From assembly GCF_000204055.1 (NCBI RefSeq), contig NW_006768791.1, forward strand, positions 831,633 to 895,632: 64,000 bases of DNA, read 5' to 3'. The position numbers were made by a program, and so were the translations under genes. Origin of the DNA: Melampsora larici-populina 98AG31 (lineage: Eukaryota > Basidiomycota > Pucciniomycetes > Pucciniales > Melampsoraceae). How positions within the stretch are numbered: position 1 is the first letter of the stretch; each line of letters starts with the position of its first letter. Positions 45,160 through 55,124 of this stretch are shown piece after piece. The notes under the pieces were generated by a model, which made no database searches, was not told the DNA's origin, and saw only the letters and a list, made by a program, of their open reading frames with translations.

Positions 45160-47824
45160 AGTAGTTGGGGGCTGTGAATGCTACGAGTCGTGCTTTGAGT
45201 TTGTCGACTGACATATCAACGTTTCGTTTAGTTTTAAAAATCCATTTGCATCTGATAATTTTTCTTCTAGCAGGTCGTGGAACCAGTTTCCAGGTTTCTT
45301 TACCTACTAACAACTTCATCTCGGCTTCAGCTGCTAACTTCCAAAGATCCCAGTTAGCACTCTTCTTAGCCTTTTTAAAAGTCGCAGGATCTTTCTCTGA
45401 CTCGACATATGCCGCTCGACCAAATTCACCATAGCAAACAGGTTGATGACGTGACCGGATTGGTCTTGAAACACCATCTTCTTGATTTGAAGATACAATA
45501 ATTTCAGGAGTCGAATTTGATTCAGATGAAAGAATGTTTGATGGAATGCTTGATTGTTCAGCTTCCAACGTCGGCCATGGAAGCAGTTTGCTTACATTTG
45601 GCTCAGAAATTTCGCTGGATGGTTGTGATTTTAATCCAGGAAAGATTTTATCGAGGAATATTAAAGAAGTAGCTTTTAAAGCATGCTTCTTTTCTATATC
45701 CCAAACTATAGCCCCCTCATTATTGTTTAAATATGAAAGGAAAATAGCACGATGTGCCCTTGGTTTCAACGTCGACTTTGGTTTTATAACATGAAACCAT
45801 ACTTCACATCCAAATGAATGGAACGTATGTTCTTGACGTTCATGAATACCCATAAGAGAAATCGGAGACTGAAATTTTTCATTCGTTCTTGTCGGCATGT
45901 TATTCAGAGTTTCAATCGCATATTCTAATGCATCACCCCAAAAACTGTCCGGCAACTTCGCTTCAATTAGACAACATCTGACCTTCTCCTTAACTGTTCT
46001 GTTACATCTCTCTGCAACACCGTTAAGTTGTGGCGAATCAGGCGGACCCGTTGTTTGAGTAATACCTCTTTCAGAACAAAATAGAGAAAATTCTTTATTA
46101 ATATATTCAGTTCCATTGTCGGACCTCAATTCAGACACTTCACAATTTACTTTCGATTTCATTTCATTATAAAATAATTTGAACTTTGACAAAACTTCAT
46201 CTTTTGTTTTCATTAGATAAATTTTTGTAAATCTTGTATAATCGTCAATAAATGTTACAAAATATTTGAAGCCTTTTCTTGAAATAACAGAATACAAAGA
46301 AACATCAGAATGAATTACACTAAGAGGGTTTTTAGATCTCCATCCCGCCCGGCTTGACATGTTTCGCCGCCTCATTTTTCCTTGAATGCAAATTTTACAT
46401 GTTTGTAACTTTCGCAATTCAACTTCATCAACCTTTATATTTAGCATCGAGAGTTTCTTTTTTAATGCTGCATATCCTGGATGATTAAATCTGAGGTGCC
46501 ACAGTTCTACATCAGCAGTTGAAGCTTTTGACGATGTGTCCGTGAAATTTGATTGACGTACCTGTTGATCGAGGTAATATAAATTTCCTTCACTTTTTCC
46601 AGACCCAACAAGTTTACCAGAGACTTTACAATCTTTGATGAATGATACTTTAGATGAATTGAAAACCGTGGAAATGTTCTTATCGGCGAGTTTTGAGACC
46701 GATAGAAGAGGTTCCGAAAGAGACGGTACATATAAAGATTTTATGTCGTCAAAATCAGAGAAAGGTAGAGAAACTAATCCCTTCGATGTTGCTTTAACAT
46801 TTGAACCATTAGCAAGACTGATCAGTGTGTCGTCTGGCTTCATTTTTGTCATAACATCAGAGTAAGGCGTCATCATCTGTGACATTCCTGAATCGATTAA
46901 CCAGCCTTTAGATTTTCCCGCAGATGCTTTGACAGTTGCTGCCGCAGAAATTTCCGAATTAATATCAATTGATCCTTCCGAATCCAAAGATGAGTGTAGT
47001 GCAGCAGCAGCCTTTGCTTTGGCTGCTTTTGAACGACGAATTTGATTCTTCGATGGTTTGGATTTTGATATTTCAGCTGCCGACCTTTCCGCCTTCAATG
47101 TTTCGTACTTGTTCAACTTTGACTTTAAAATTCTACAATCATCAATACTATGGTTTCCTTTACCACAATGCGAACAGACGATTTCTTTTGACTTTTCGTT
47201 TTTAGCCGAAGAAATCACTTCTACATCGTCAGAGGAGATTGACCGGCGAGTAGCTTCTTCTCGTAGAACTTTTAGTACAGTAGTCGAAGTGAGATTGTCA
47301 CGTTGAAGTAACGGAGCCAACACTGGCTGCCAATCAGAAGTTAGTGACAAACTGATAGCAGTAGCGAAGACGGTATCTGCGGTGAGTGGTCGTTCAGCGG
47401 TAACCAATGCTTTGAAGCGTTGATAGTCAGACGACATCGCATCCAAGTGAGCAGTGATCGTTGCATCACCCATCTTTGCTGTTACTAGTCTCTTCAACCA
47501 GTACATGATTGAACCGGACGAAGCATCTTGATGAGCATCTCGAAGAGCTATCCACTGGCTTCGTGGATCATCTTCATACGGTGAGAGATATTCGTAATTC
47601 GATGAATCAACATAGCGAAGAATTAATGCTGATACTTTGCATCTATCATGCTCTTCAGTCGCCGGTAAAGGATACGGGAGATTTTCTTTGAGTACATATC
47701 CGTACGGTGAGCCTCGAATTATCGTACCCATCACGAACTGCCATTGATGGTAGTTCGAAGATGGTCCTGGAGCTTCGAGTGATTTAACACCCGTAGCATC
47801 AAGCTTTTTGTGTGAATACGACAC
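45160..47824 (-). CDS. Copia Gag, protease, integrase and RT start
   Basis: Open from MSYSHKKLD at 47824, though translation probably starts upstream near 48410. CCHC knuckle CSHCGKGNHSIDDC (217-230), protease LIDSGMS (about 311), integrase with an HHCC finger (HLRFNHPGYAALKKK...CKICIQGK) and DDE core (IHSDVSLYSVISRKG, LRSDNGTEYINKEF, PPDSPQLNGVAERCNRT), then RT opening (ETWKLVPRPARRKIIRCKWIFKTK) to KARLVA, where the foldback element begins. The last residues of the open frame (FTAPNYW onward) are foldback sequence. Confidence 0.9.
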
Positions 47825-47908
47825 AACCGGCTTTACATCTCGAGATGAGATCTCACGAGTAGATGACTCGCTTTGTGGATTCTTAAGACGTGATGAAGAA
47901 CCCGGAGT

Positions 47909-48341
47909 CAGGATGAGCCCCGACCCCCGAATGCCGGGGACTGGGCTGCCCGGCCCACCGACTTTTTTTCAAAAGTCAGAACGAGGACCGACCCCGGTAT
48001 TCCCCGAGCTTTTTCTGGCTCATAGGTCAAGCCCGGCTCCCGTACCCTGACCCCCGACGAACTACCAAATCCCCGGGAAATTACGGGGATCCCCGAGTCC
48101 CCGGCTATTTCCGGCAGAAACCGCTGAGCACAACCTCTCCCAAGCGTGTATTTATCCGCTTTTTACAGCTTGATTTTTCCTCGGGTTCCCCGAGGAGAGT
48201 CACTTTCTTTTGACTCTCAGAACGACTCCTGGGCCCGATAATCCCCGCGGTTCTGCGACCCTTCGAAGGCCAGAACGACCCCCCGAGCCGACGGGCTGTC
48301 CCGCGGGTATCCCCGATTTGGCGGGTCTCGGGGCTCATCCT
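47909..48341. mobile_element. Inverted-repeat element in copia gag, 433 bp
   Basis: Ends CAGGATGAGCCCCGA and TCGGGGCTCATCCT are inverted. An 11-bp direct repeat GAACCCGGAGT flanks it (47898-47908 and 48342-48352). GC-rich, unlike the host. The copia frame (LPPSSSGLTPGS / SSRLKNPQ) rejoins when it is removed. Target duplications of 9-11 bp suggest a Mutator-like mover. Confidence 0.75.
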
Positions 48342-48352
48342 GAACCCGGAGT

Positions 48353-48410
48353 AAGACCAGAAGACGAAGGCGGTAATTTCTCACCGGTAGTTGATGTGGG
48401 ATTTAGCCAT
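48353..48410 (-). pseudogene. Copia gag N-terminus, probably shifted
   Basis: An ATG at 48410 opens a frame that stops after nine codons (MAKSHINYR), while the adjacent frame TSTTGEKLPPSSSGLTPG leads into gag across the inverted-repeat element. One base fewer in the AAA (plus T 48402-48404) would join them. The true start is uncertain. Confidence 0.4.
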
Positions 48411-48644
48411 GACTAGATTCTGAAGTATCAAGAGTGGTACGATATACAGAATAGTTAAGATGATTTCCGAATACTTTTATGTATGAAGTATAAGGTTTCG
48501 GAGGTTGATCGATCGATTGATATAGTTCTTTATCGTCTGTATGCAGACGGACCTTTCCTAAGGTTTCCTAGACGTATTCGAAGTTTTGATTTACTTCTTC
48601 GAAGACGGTTTTTGAGAGATTTCTTCTTATAAAATCACCGAGAT

Positions 48645-48656
48645 GGGCTCATAACC
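48645..48656 (-). other. Copia primer-binding site (half tRNA-iMet)
   Basis: On the element strand GGTTATGAGCCC directly follows the 5' LTR. It is the exact complement of GGGCTCATAACC, the anticodon stem-loop of eukaryotic initiator tRNA-Met. Priming from an internal tRNA fragment rather than the CCA end is known for Drosophila copia. Confidence 0.8.
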
Positions 48657-48921
48657 TGATAAGCATGAATCTCACTGAAAGGAAATGTTAGACTTGAATG
48701 GAAAGGTATAACATTACATTGAATCATTCTTACCTGAAAGGAAATGTTAGACTTGAATGGAAAGGTAAAGAAGAGAGAAACCAATCCAAAACAACAAATC
48801 AACTAACAGTATATATATGACTAATGACAATACAGTTATAAAGATAATGTTACATAGAATATTATTAGCATAAACTATGATTCAACAACACAACACTATC
48901 ACATAGATGTCAATCATAACA
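48657..48921 (-). repeat. 5' LTR of copia element
   Basis: 265 bp, identical to 34045-34309 as far as I compared. TAGCC follows at 48922. Confidence 0.9.
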
Positions 48922-48939
48922 TAGCCCTAACACGACGTG

Positions 48940-49663
48940 TGTATAGTGGGAACCATCAAGAGAGGACCCCGGAAAGCTCCTGGAGAACAAACCGTCCTCG
49001 ATCCATTCCGGCCCCGGCCCTCACACTTTCACTATTTGCCCCGAGGAGAGGTGGGTTAACATGGATTTCTCGGTGGTAGGAGAAGCGCCTTGATCAGGGC
49101 TCTCGATTACATATACTTTCAGTTTTGTACCACGTGTAATCACCGAGATATCCGTATGTAAGTACCCGACCCGAGCCGGTATGGATTTTCGTCGGTCTGG
49201 GGGGGCAAAAGTTACAAATCACACATTTCCCAAGCCACCAGTCATGTTCAGGGTCAGACATGTGTACCATCTGATAGCCCTCGTTGAGGCGCATCTTTTG
49301 CACCTGTCACATCTCTGGTACCATGTGACATGACTTCACAAAACACCGGTATCCGAAAACCCCCTCAGGACGGTTTGTTCTCCAGGAGCTTTCCAGGGTC
49401 CTATCAAGAGCCACTTAATTGGATAATTTTTTGAAAAAGATTGCCAAAGTCACAAATATCACTCAATTCAACAATCAAGATATTTTTGGGGTCCTCTTGT
49501 TCAGGGCTATTCAAAAATCTCCTCACATGACCGATTTTTGAAGTTCTTGCTTTTTTATTCCTGACTGTCAAGAGTGTACAAGAGGAAAATCAGATGTTTT
49601 TTGTATGTAATTGCAAACTACCCGGTCGGTGGCTTCTTGTGTCTTGATGGTTCCCACTATACA
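48940..49663. mobile_element. Foldback element, 724 bp
   Basis: Outer inverted ends TGTATAGTGGGAACCATCAAG (48940) and its complement (to 49663). A second inverted pair, GAAAGCTCCTGGAGAACAAACCGTCCT (about 48972-48998) and its near-complement (about 49370-49397), lies inside. No target duplication was seen, and no gene. Confidence 0.65.
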
Positions 49664-49916
49664 TCCTGTTTTTGTTGATACACTAAGCGTATCATGAGTA
49701 TACTCAACACTCATGGCCTAGACTCATCACTGTGCTCAACTTGTGACTGACTGAAATGCTGAGCTACAGTTGTTTCTCTTTGTTTTTCCTTTTCTCACTG
49801 TTGTTCTCACTCGCTGTTCAGACTAAAACAATTTGTACATATACTGTTCTGTTTTCTTGCTTCACCAATATGATGATCAAAAATTGATTTTCTCATTTCG
49901 TACATCACACACAGTG
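49664..49916. other. Intergenic, nothing recognised
   Basis: AT-rich spacer between two inverted-repeat elements. Confidence 0.3.
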
Positions 49917-51116
49917 CGCTCGGACCTCATCGTAGCGTGATGGATTACGGTCCCATCTCCACAACGTTACGGTAGCCCGTTATCACTGGCTACCATTTTG
50001 TATCGTTTTGGGCGGTCACCGTAGTCTAAAACTGACTTTGGTATGGTGATACCGTAACGTGACGTACCACAATGAGGTTCCGAAGTTAAAATTTTGGTCC
50101 ATTACGGTCGATGTTTATTAAATTTACCAAAAATCCCTAAAATGATTTCAATTTCATATTGACAAAAGACGTAAAAGGCTAAACCATTGTAAGCAAATTA
50201 TGTTAAGGAACAACATGCAAATGAGATGAAAAGTCAACCAGAAAGAGAAAATAACAAAAAAGAACAAATATTGGTCTGTTTCTTGAGCACACTCGGATGT
50301 CTGAGTCTTCTCAGGCTACATATTTCATCATACCTATAGTAAGCTGGTTCAAAACACATCAATCGAGCAAAGTGATAACAGGCCTACTTGAAGAAGACCT
50401 GTTATCACTTTCTTTCAATCTCCTTGAACCAGAGACCCAGAACGATACGAAAAATGACGCACACCTATGAATGAAGTTCAAAGTCCATCCTTGAGCACAA
50501 GTACACCGTTCAACGTTTGAGCCACACTCCTGATAATCTTAAATATCTTAACCTTATTACGATCTGCTTTCAATCTTGATTTGAAGTGTGAAAAAAGTTC
50601 TTTGGTAGAAATTGGTTGATTTGGTAATAAATTGATGACTTCTTGTTCGGTCATTAAACCCACTCCTTGATCAGGTAAAGGTGAAGATTGCGGAGGAAAA
50701 AATTGAACAATGATCAGTGTATGTTGTGAAAAGAAAAAATACAAGAATGATAAGGGAAAGGTAGGATCAAGATGAAAAACTCGACTTATCTATTATGCAT
50801 TGATTAGTTGACCATCCACAAATCAAGACATTGATGTGCCTTGCGTCAAGAAAAGTGAAAGGAGGGAGGGGGTGTTGAGTGACAAGCGCATAAGTTGCAT
50901 CGTGGAAGAATACCCGTAGTCAACCGTGATCACTACGGGTTTCGCTACGGGCACCGTTGTGAAATTTAGGCGTAATCGTAATCTGTACCGTAACTGGTTT
51001 TCCCAAGGATACATAGCGGTACGGCGGAACCGTAATGCCAAAAAGTACACTATGGTACGTTGCGGGCCGTGCCGAACCGTACCGTTGACCGTAACCATTG
51101 CGCTGAGGTCCGAGCG
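49917..51116. mobile_element. TIR element carrying a host-gene fragment
   Basis: Ends CGCTCGGACCTCATCG (49917) and the complement of CGCTCGGACCTCAGCG (to 51116), with ATTACGGTC / GACCGTAA and many TACGG/CCGTA blocks as subterminal repeats. A CAGTG occurs on both sides but not flush on the right, so the target duplication is unresolved. It contains a fragment similar to TFIIF alpha and no transposase. Confidence 0.6.
50478..50744 (-). pseudogene. Fragment resembling TFIIF alpha C-terminus
   Basis: The frame encodes GLMTEQEVINLLPNQPISTK, then ELFSHFKSRLKAD...NGVLVLKDGL and stops. The order TEEE-V, TKEL-..-HFK, a hydrophobic helix and a final G-x-L-x-LK matches the winged-helix domain at the C-terminus of the large TFIIF subunit (RAP74/Tfg1), which contacts the TFIIB/FCP1 side of the polymerase II machinery. 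Upstream coding parts are absent and no proper start exists. It lies inside the TIR element, so it looks like a captured gene end. Family call is from memory of motif spacing. Confidence 0.55.
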
Positions 51117-52161
51117 TTGCCAGTGACACACACCAGACGTGTCACTCTGAGTCTACTGACTCCGCCCAAAACCCACAAGTGTATGTTCTGCCCACGTGTG
51201 AATCACGTGAACTCAGAGCAAACAGGTTCACTCCCACCTTCCACTGACCACTCAAAACTTTTGGTCTCATTAGTTTTTGGGATTTTACACGCTCCTGTAG
51301 CAATGCTCTTAGAGCACCAGCACCAGTACCCTGCAAATGTGGAATCTGTATGTGACATCTTTGACAGTAATGAAGCTGTAGGACAAGTCTCCCGGTACAT
51401 TTCAAAATTTTGGCAAACTCGAGGGCTTTCAAATGCATGAAAGTCCTTTTCATCCACACCTGAGCACTTAGGTCCCCTGCCCTATAGCATAGGGTCATAC
51501 AGTTGCACCTATGACCCAATGGGATTCAGAGGCATGCAGCCCAGATGATCTATCATCCTGAGGAGCATCTTGGAGTAACCTCCAAAACCTCCAAACGCCC
51601 AAGTCGCTGATTCCCCTCGGGCAGCCATCTCCCTAAGCGCAAAGGGCCACAACAAGGCCTACCAGGTCAGTCAATTTACACGTCAGTACCAAACTACCTA
51701 ATTGTTCTCCACCCTAACTGACAAATGCACCCACTTGACCCTAGTGTCCTGTTTCGACACACCCAACCCAACACCCACCCCATCAATATCCATGCACAAA
51801 GTATGACCATCAGTGGTGTCATCATCTCATCAACATCACAAGTCTCCCTCCACCATCAAAGCACAATCTCTGAAGACAAACAACCTATCACATTGAGTCA
51901 AATTGATTTGGACTCTTGTTTTTGAATTACCCACTTTAGGGTTTCCTCTTTTATGCAACCCAACTCAATTGATTTCACAATAGTAGATAGGTCGTTTTTG
52001 CAGTAACCCATTACCTGTTATCCCAATCCCAATTCCAATTAGGTCAAATTATCAACACCAATAAGTTCAAAATGTCTTATATAATTTTTGATCATGCCCC
52101 ATTTACTTTTTTAAGCCAAACTAACTTATAACCTACAATTGGTTGTGCCTGCTGTGAGACA
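51117..52161. other. Intergenic with an old repeat
   Basis: No gene supported. About 51467-51640 shares CACCTGAGCACTTAGGT, ACCTATGACCCAATGG and AGATGA-CTATCATCCT/AGGATGCATCTT-like blocks with 63493-63610, so both are remnants of one dispersed family. Confidence 0.45.
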
Positions 52162-52348
52162 CGTTATGATCTTGAGTCACAGGTTGGGCACAAGGAATGA
52201 AGGGATCTGTTTAATGCCTTGTCTAGTTGATTATAGAGATTATCGGATGAGGAAACACTACAAGTTATGTAATAAAAACGTTATAAGCAGTGTACATTTG
52301 TGACATGTAATAAACCTTTCATGCCTTGTTACATTTAGATTTGTAACA
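52162..52348 (-). repeat. 3' LTR of gypsy-3
   Basis: Reads TGTTACAAATC...GATCATAACG on the element strand. The outermost base differs from the TG...CA rule (CG in place of TG on the plus strand), unlike the copy at 54968. Direct repeat of 54968-55124 over about 155 bases. Confidence 0.75.
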
Positions 52349-52444
52349 TTATCCCCCTTTTAACGCCCAAACTCCCTCTTGCAAGTTCTGTGTTCCTCCC
52401 CGGGCAGCATTAAAAAACCCGATGGGAAAAAGCTATGCCCTCAC

Positions 52445-54001
52445 TTATTTTCTCCTTTTCCTCTTGTGTCTTGCAGTGTCATCAGGGAACCTTTTAATGA
52501 AATCATTTACTAAATCTTTACAATTTTGCAAATTACCTTCTGGCTCCCATGAGTTATGATTTGAATGATAGCCTTTCCATTTAATTAAATATTCATTCTT
52601 CTTATGTCGTATTCTTCTGTCTAATACTTCTTCAACTTCATATTCATCTTCATCATTTATGATAATGGGTGGTGGTTTTGTTTCTTGTCGTTGATCAATT
52701 GAATCTATTTGATTTTTACGCAATATTGAAACGTGAAATACTGGGTGAATTCCTTTCATTGACGGAGGAAGTTTTAATTTGCAAGCTGAATTTGATACTC
52801 TCTTGACTATATGAAATGGACCTAGCCATCGGTATTCCAATTTCGGACTTGGCCTGGTTGTTGAGATTTTTTTGCCGTTGATCCACACTTGATCTCCAAC
52901 TTCCCACACAGGTGTCTTCTCGACGTGTTGGTTGAATTGTTTTTTCGTAGTTTCCTGCGTAATTTCCAAACAGTTAGTTAGTTCTTTCTGTACATCTTCA
53001 ATTAACTTCAGTCTTGTCTCTACAATGTGTATGCCTTGCTCACTGGATGGGACTCTGTTGAATATTGGATTGTAACCGTAATTCACCATGAATGGTGATA
53101 CTCCTGTTGATTTGTGGTCTCGATTGTTATACGCAAACTCAGCTGTTGGTAAGAGCCCTTCCAAATTGTCCTGACCGTATTGCACAAAATGTTGCAAATA
53201 CTGTTCTATTGCCTTATTAACAATTTTGCTCTGACCGTCGGTGCGTGGGTGGAATGCTGTTGAAGGATGTAGGTTAATGCCAAGTCGTTTATCCAGCTTT
53301 TGGGTGATCTGTGACACAAAAACCGTTCCCCTGTCTGATACAATGGTTTTTGGAGTTCCGTGTAACTTCCAAACATGTTTGATCATTACGTCAGCTATTT
53401 CATTTGCTGTAATTGACTCTTTACAAGGTAAGAAATGTGACATTTTTGTTAACCTATCCACTACCGTCAATATGCTGTCGTATCCATTAGATATCGGCAG
53501 TTTTGTGATTAGATCATATGAGATGTTGGTCCAAGGGCCGGCTGGAATTGGGAGTGGTTCCAATGTTCCAAAAGGTTTCCTCGTAGTTGACTTAACCTTC
53601 AAACATGAATCACAACCATCCACATACCTATTCACATATGCCTTTTGAGACGGCCATGTGAAGCTTTGTCGTACTAAGCTTAAAGTCTTGGGCCTTCCGG
53701 GATGTCCTGCGAGTAACGAGTTGTGTCTGCTCTTCAGAATAAGATGTTTGATGTGTTCATTATTCAGCACTTCAATACCCCCCTTGTTGTAAAGAATGTT
53801 GTCCTTGACTTCATAATTGGTGGTTGCTTTCTTCATTTTTGAAGATATTGGATTGATTTTAGCATTCATAACTTCTTCAATACGGTTATCTTTGTCATTG
53901 GCTTGACGTATTAAATCAATAATAGAGTCGTCCGTCATGATTTGTTTGTTGTCAATGTCGTTGGTTTTGGTATCAGTCACGCCTAGCACATCCACCTCAA
54001 A
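52445..54001 (-). pseudogene. Gypsy-3 integrase with chromodomain
   Basis: HHCC finger (ILKSRHNSLLAGHPG...CDSCLK), core motifs ISYDLITKLP and TIVSDRGTVF, then HPRTDGQSKIVNKAIEQYL, followed by the SH3-like GPFHIVKRVS / HPVFHVSILR block and a clear chromodomain (YEVEEVLDRRI, EYLIKWKGY, NSWEPEGNLQ). The catalytic Glu expected in TDGQ-x-E is Lys (AAA), which should abolish strand transfer. The frame is separated from RNase H by TGA at 54002-54004. Confidence 0.88.
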
Positions 54002-54442
54002 TCAGTGTTTGGCATTATCAAGATCAATAGTTTCATCTTCAAAGAAAGACTCAAAACTGTCTACTGTAACTAAGAATGAATTGTCAACAAGGTTTTCCGG
54101 TTTGATGAGTTGTCCAAAGGTCAGTCTATCTTCTTCCTTGGGCGCAAGGTCCGGTCTTTGTGATAAAGCGTCAGGTTTGGTGGCGCTTTGACCTGGCCTG
54201 AATTTGATGATAAAGTCAAAACAGCCCAATGTTTCTGCCCATCGTGCTTGACGGCGGGTCAACTGTTTAGTTGTCATAAAAGTTTCAAGGTTGTGGTGAT
54301 CTGTATAGACAATGACCTTGAGTCTGTTCGGATTTCCTTCAAGATAATGATGCCATTCCTTAAAAGACGCTACTATGGCAAGTAGTTCTTTTGTATGTTG
54401 TTGTGTGTTGTCCAACCATTGTGTATCAAGGTGAACTTCCAA
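54002..54442 (-). pseudogene. Gypsy-3 RNase H fragment
   Basis: TKELLAIVASFKEWHHYLEG, VYTDHHNLETF, LTRRQARWAETLG and RPGQSATKPDALSQRPD are the RNase H and linker motifs of a Ty3/gypsy Pol. It ends in TGA and begins abruptly, with no RT upstream. Confidence 0.88.
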
Positions 54443-54538
54443 AAAATTTTCTGTCAGTTACAAACAAGTAATTGAAATGTTAGTCAGTCACAATCAAATT
54501 GAATAACATTTTCTAAATGGAAAAATACTGACGGTGAT

Positions 54539-54960
54539 TTATTTCAAGACTGTGGCTTGAAATGATGTATACATACCAGCCGCTTCTCTGGCCACCCACG
54601 TATGTCCAAAGATCTTTGAATCTTGTTGAGCATACCAAAAGGCAAGGTGTAGCAAAGAATCCTCAATGTGATTCCAAGGTGATGCCTCGGATAGAATCCA
54701 GACTGTGAGAATTGGGTTAAGTACCTCGTTCTTGAAGGGGAGCTTGCTGTCAAAAAAGTCTGACATCTTTTTTTGACCTGCTGGAACAACTTTGACTTCA
54801 AAAGCAGATGGTGGCAGTAGCAGGCCACTGTCATTAGCTTTCTGCCGCTGTTGACACGGGTATTGACATGGGTATTGACACCGTCTTTTGTTGTATCCAT
54901 TGTGATGTGTCTTGAGGTTGGACTTTGAATCACCAGAGATCCACACTTTCTTCTGGCACC
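54539..54960 (-). pseudogene. hAT transposase fragment (BED finger region)
   Basis: Coding CLWCQKKVWISGDSKSNLKT with a following His and Cys (THHNGYNKRRC) is a BED-type zinc finger. Downstream are WILSEASPWNHIEDSLLHLAFWY and HTWVAREAAGMYTSFQATVL, matching the N-terminal portion common in rust hAT-like proteins. The catalytic core is absent. A short QYPC duplication lies after the finger. It abuts the LTR fragment at 54968. Confidence 0.6.
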
Positions 54961-54967
54961 AGAGACA

Positions 54968-55124
54968 TGTTATGATCTTGAGTCACAGGTTGGGCACAAG
55001 GGATGAAGGGATCTGTTTAATGCCTTGTCTAGTTGATTATAGAGATTGTCGGATGAGGAAACACTACAAATTACGTAATACAAACATTATAAGCAGCGCA
55101 CATTTGTGACATGTAATAAACCTT
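54968..55124 (-). repeat. 5' LTR fragment of gypsy-3
   Basis: Starts TGTTATGATCTTGAGTC and matches 52162-52320 with scattered substitutions, then stops at AATAAACCTT. Confidence 0.75.

Larger units (their letters stand above)
35660..45176. mobile_element. Long-TIR foldback element carrying gypsy-2
   Basis: The outer ends CACAGCCCCC and GGGGGCTGTG are flanked by AAT on both sides (35657-35659, 45177-45179). Without gypsy-2 it is about 1104 bp and almost a single hairpin: arms 35660-36014 plus 44423-44540 pair with 44710-45176 through blocks such as ACCAAAATTGAGATGATGTC and CATACACAAAAAAATTGATA. It interrupts the copia pol between KARLVA and LGFSQ; excising it with one ATT restores the frame. 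The 3-bp duplication and CAC ends hint at CACTA-type transposition, but the family is uncertain. Confidence 0.8.
34045..48921 (-). mobile_element. Ty1/copia retrotransposon, interrupted
   Basis: 265-bp LTRs at 34045-34309 and 48657-48921 look identical and are flanked by TAGCC on both sides (34040-34044 and 48922-48926). On the minus strand the order is 5' LTR, PBS, gag, protease, integrase, RT/RNase H, polypurine tract, 3' LTR: the copia order with integrase before RT. It is broken by a foldback element (35660-45176) containing a gypsy element, by a 433-bp inverted-repeat element in gag, and by a TGA in RT. Confidence 0.92.
52162..55124 (-). mobile_element. Decayed chromovirus remnant (gypsy-3)
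   Basis: A 187-bp 3' LTR (52162-52348) and a partial 5' copy (54968-55124) bracket integrase-chromodomain and RNase H coding. Gag, protease and RT are missing. The space between RNase H and the 5' LTR is filled by a hAT transposase fragment. Element-strand polypurine AAAAGGGGGA abuts the 3' LTR. Confidence 0.75.
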
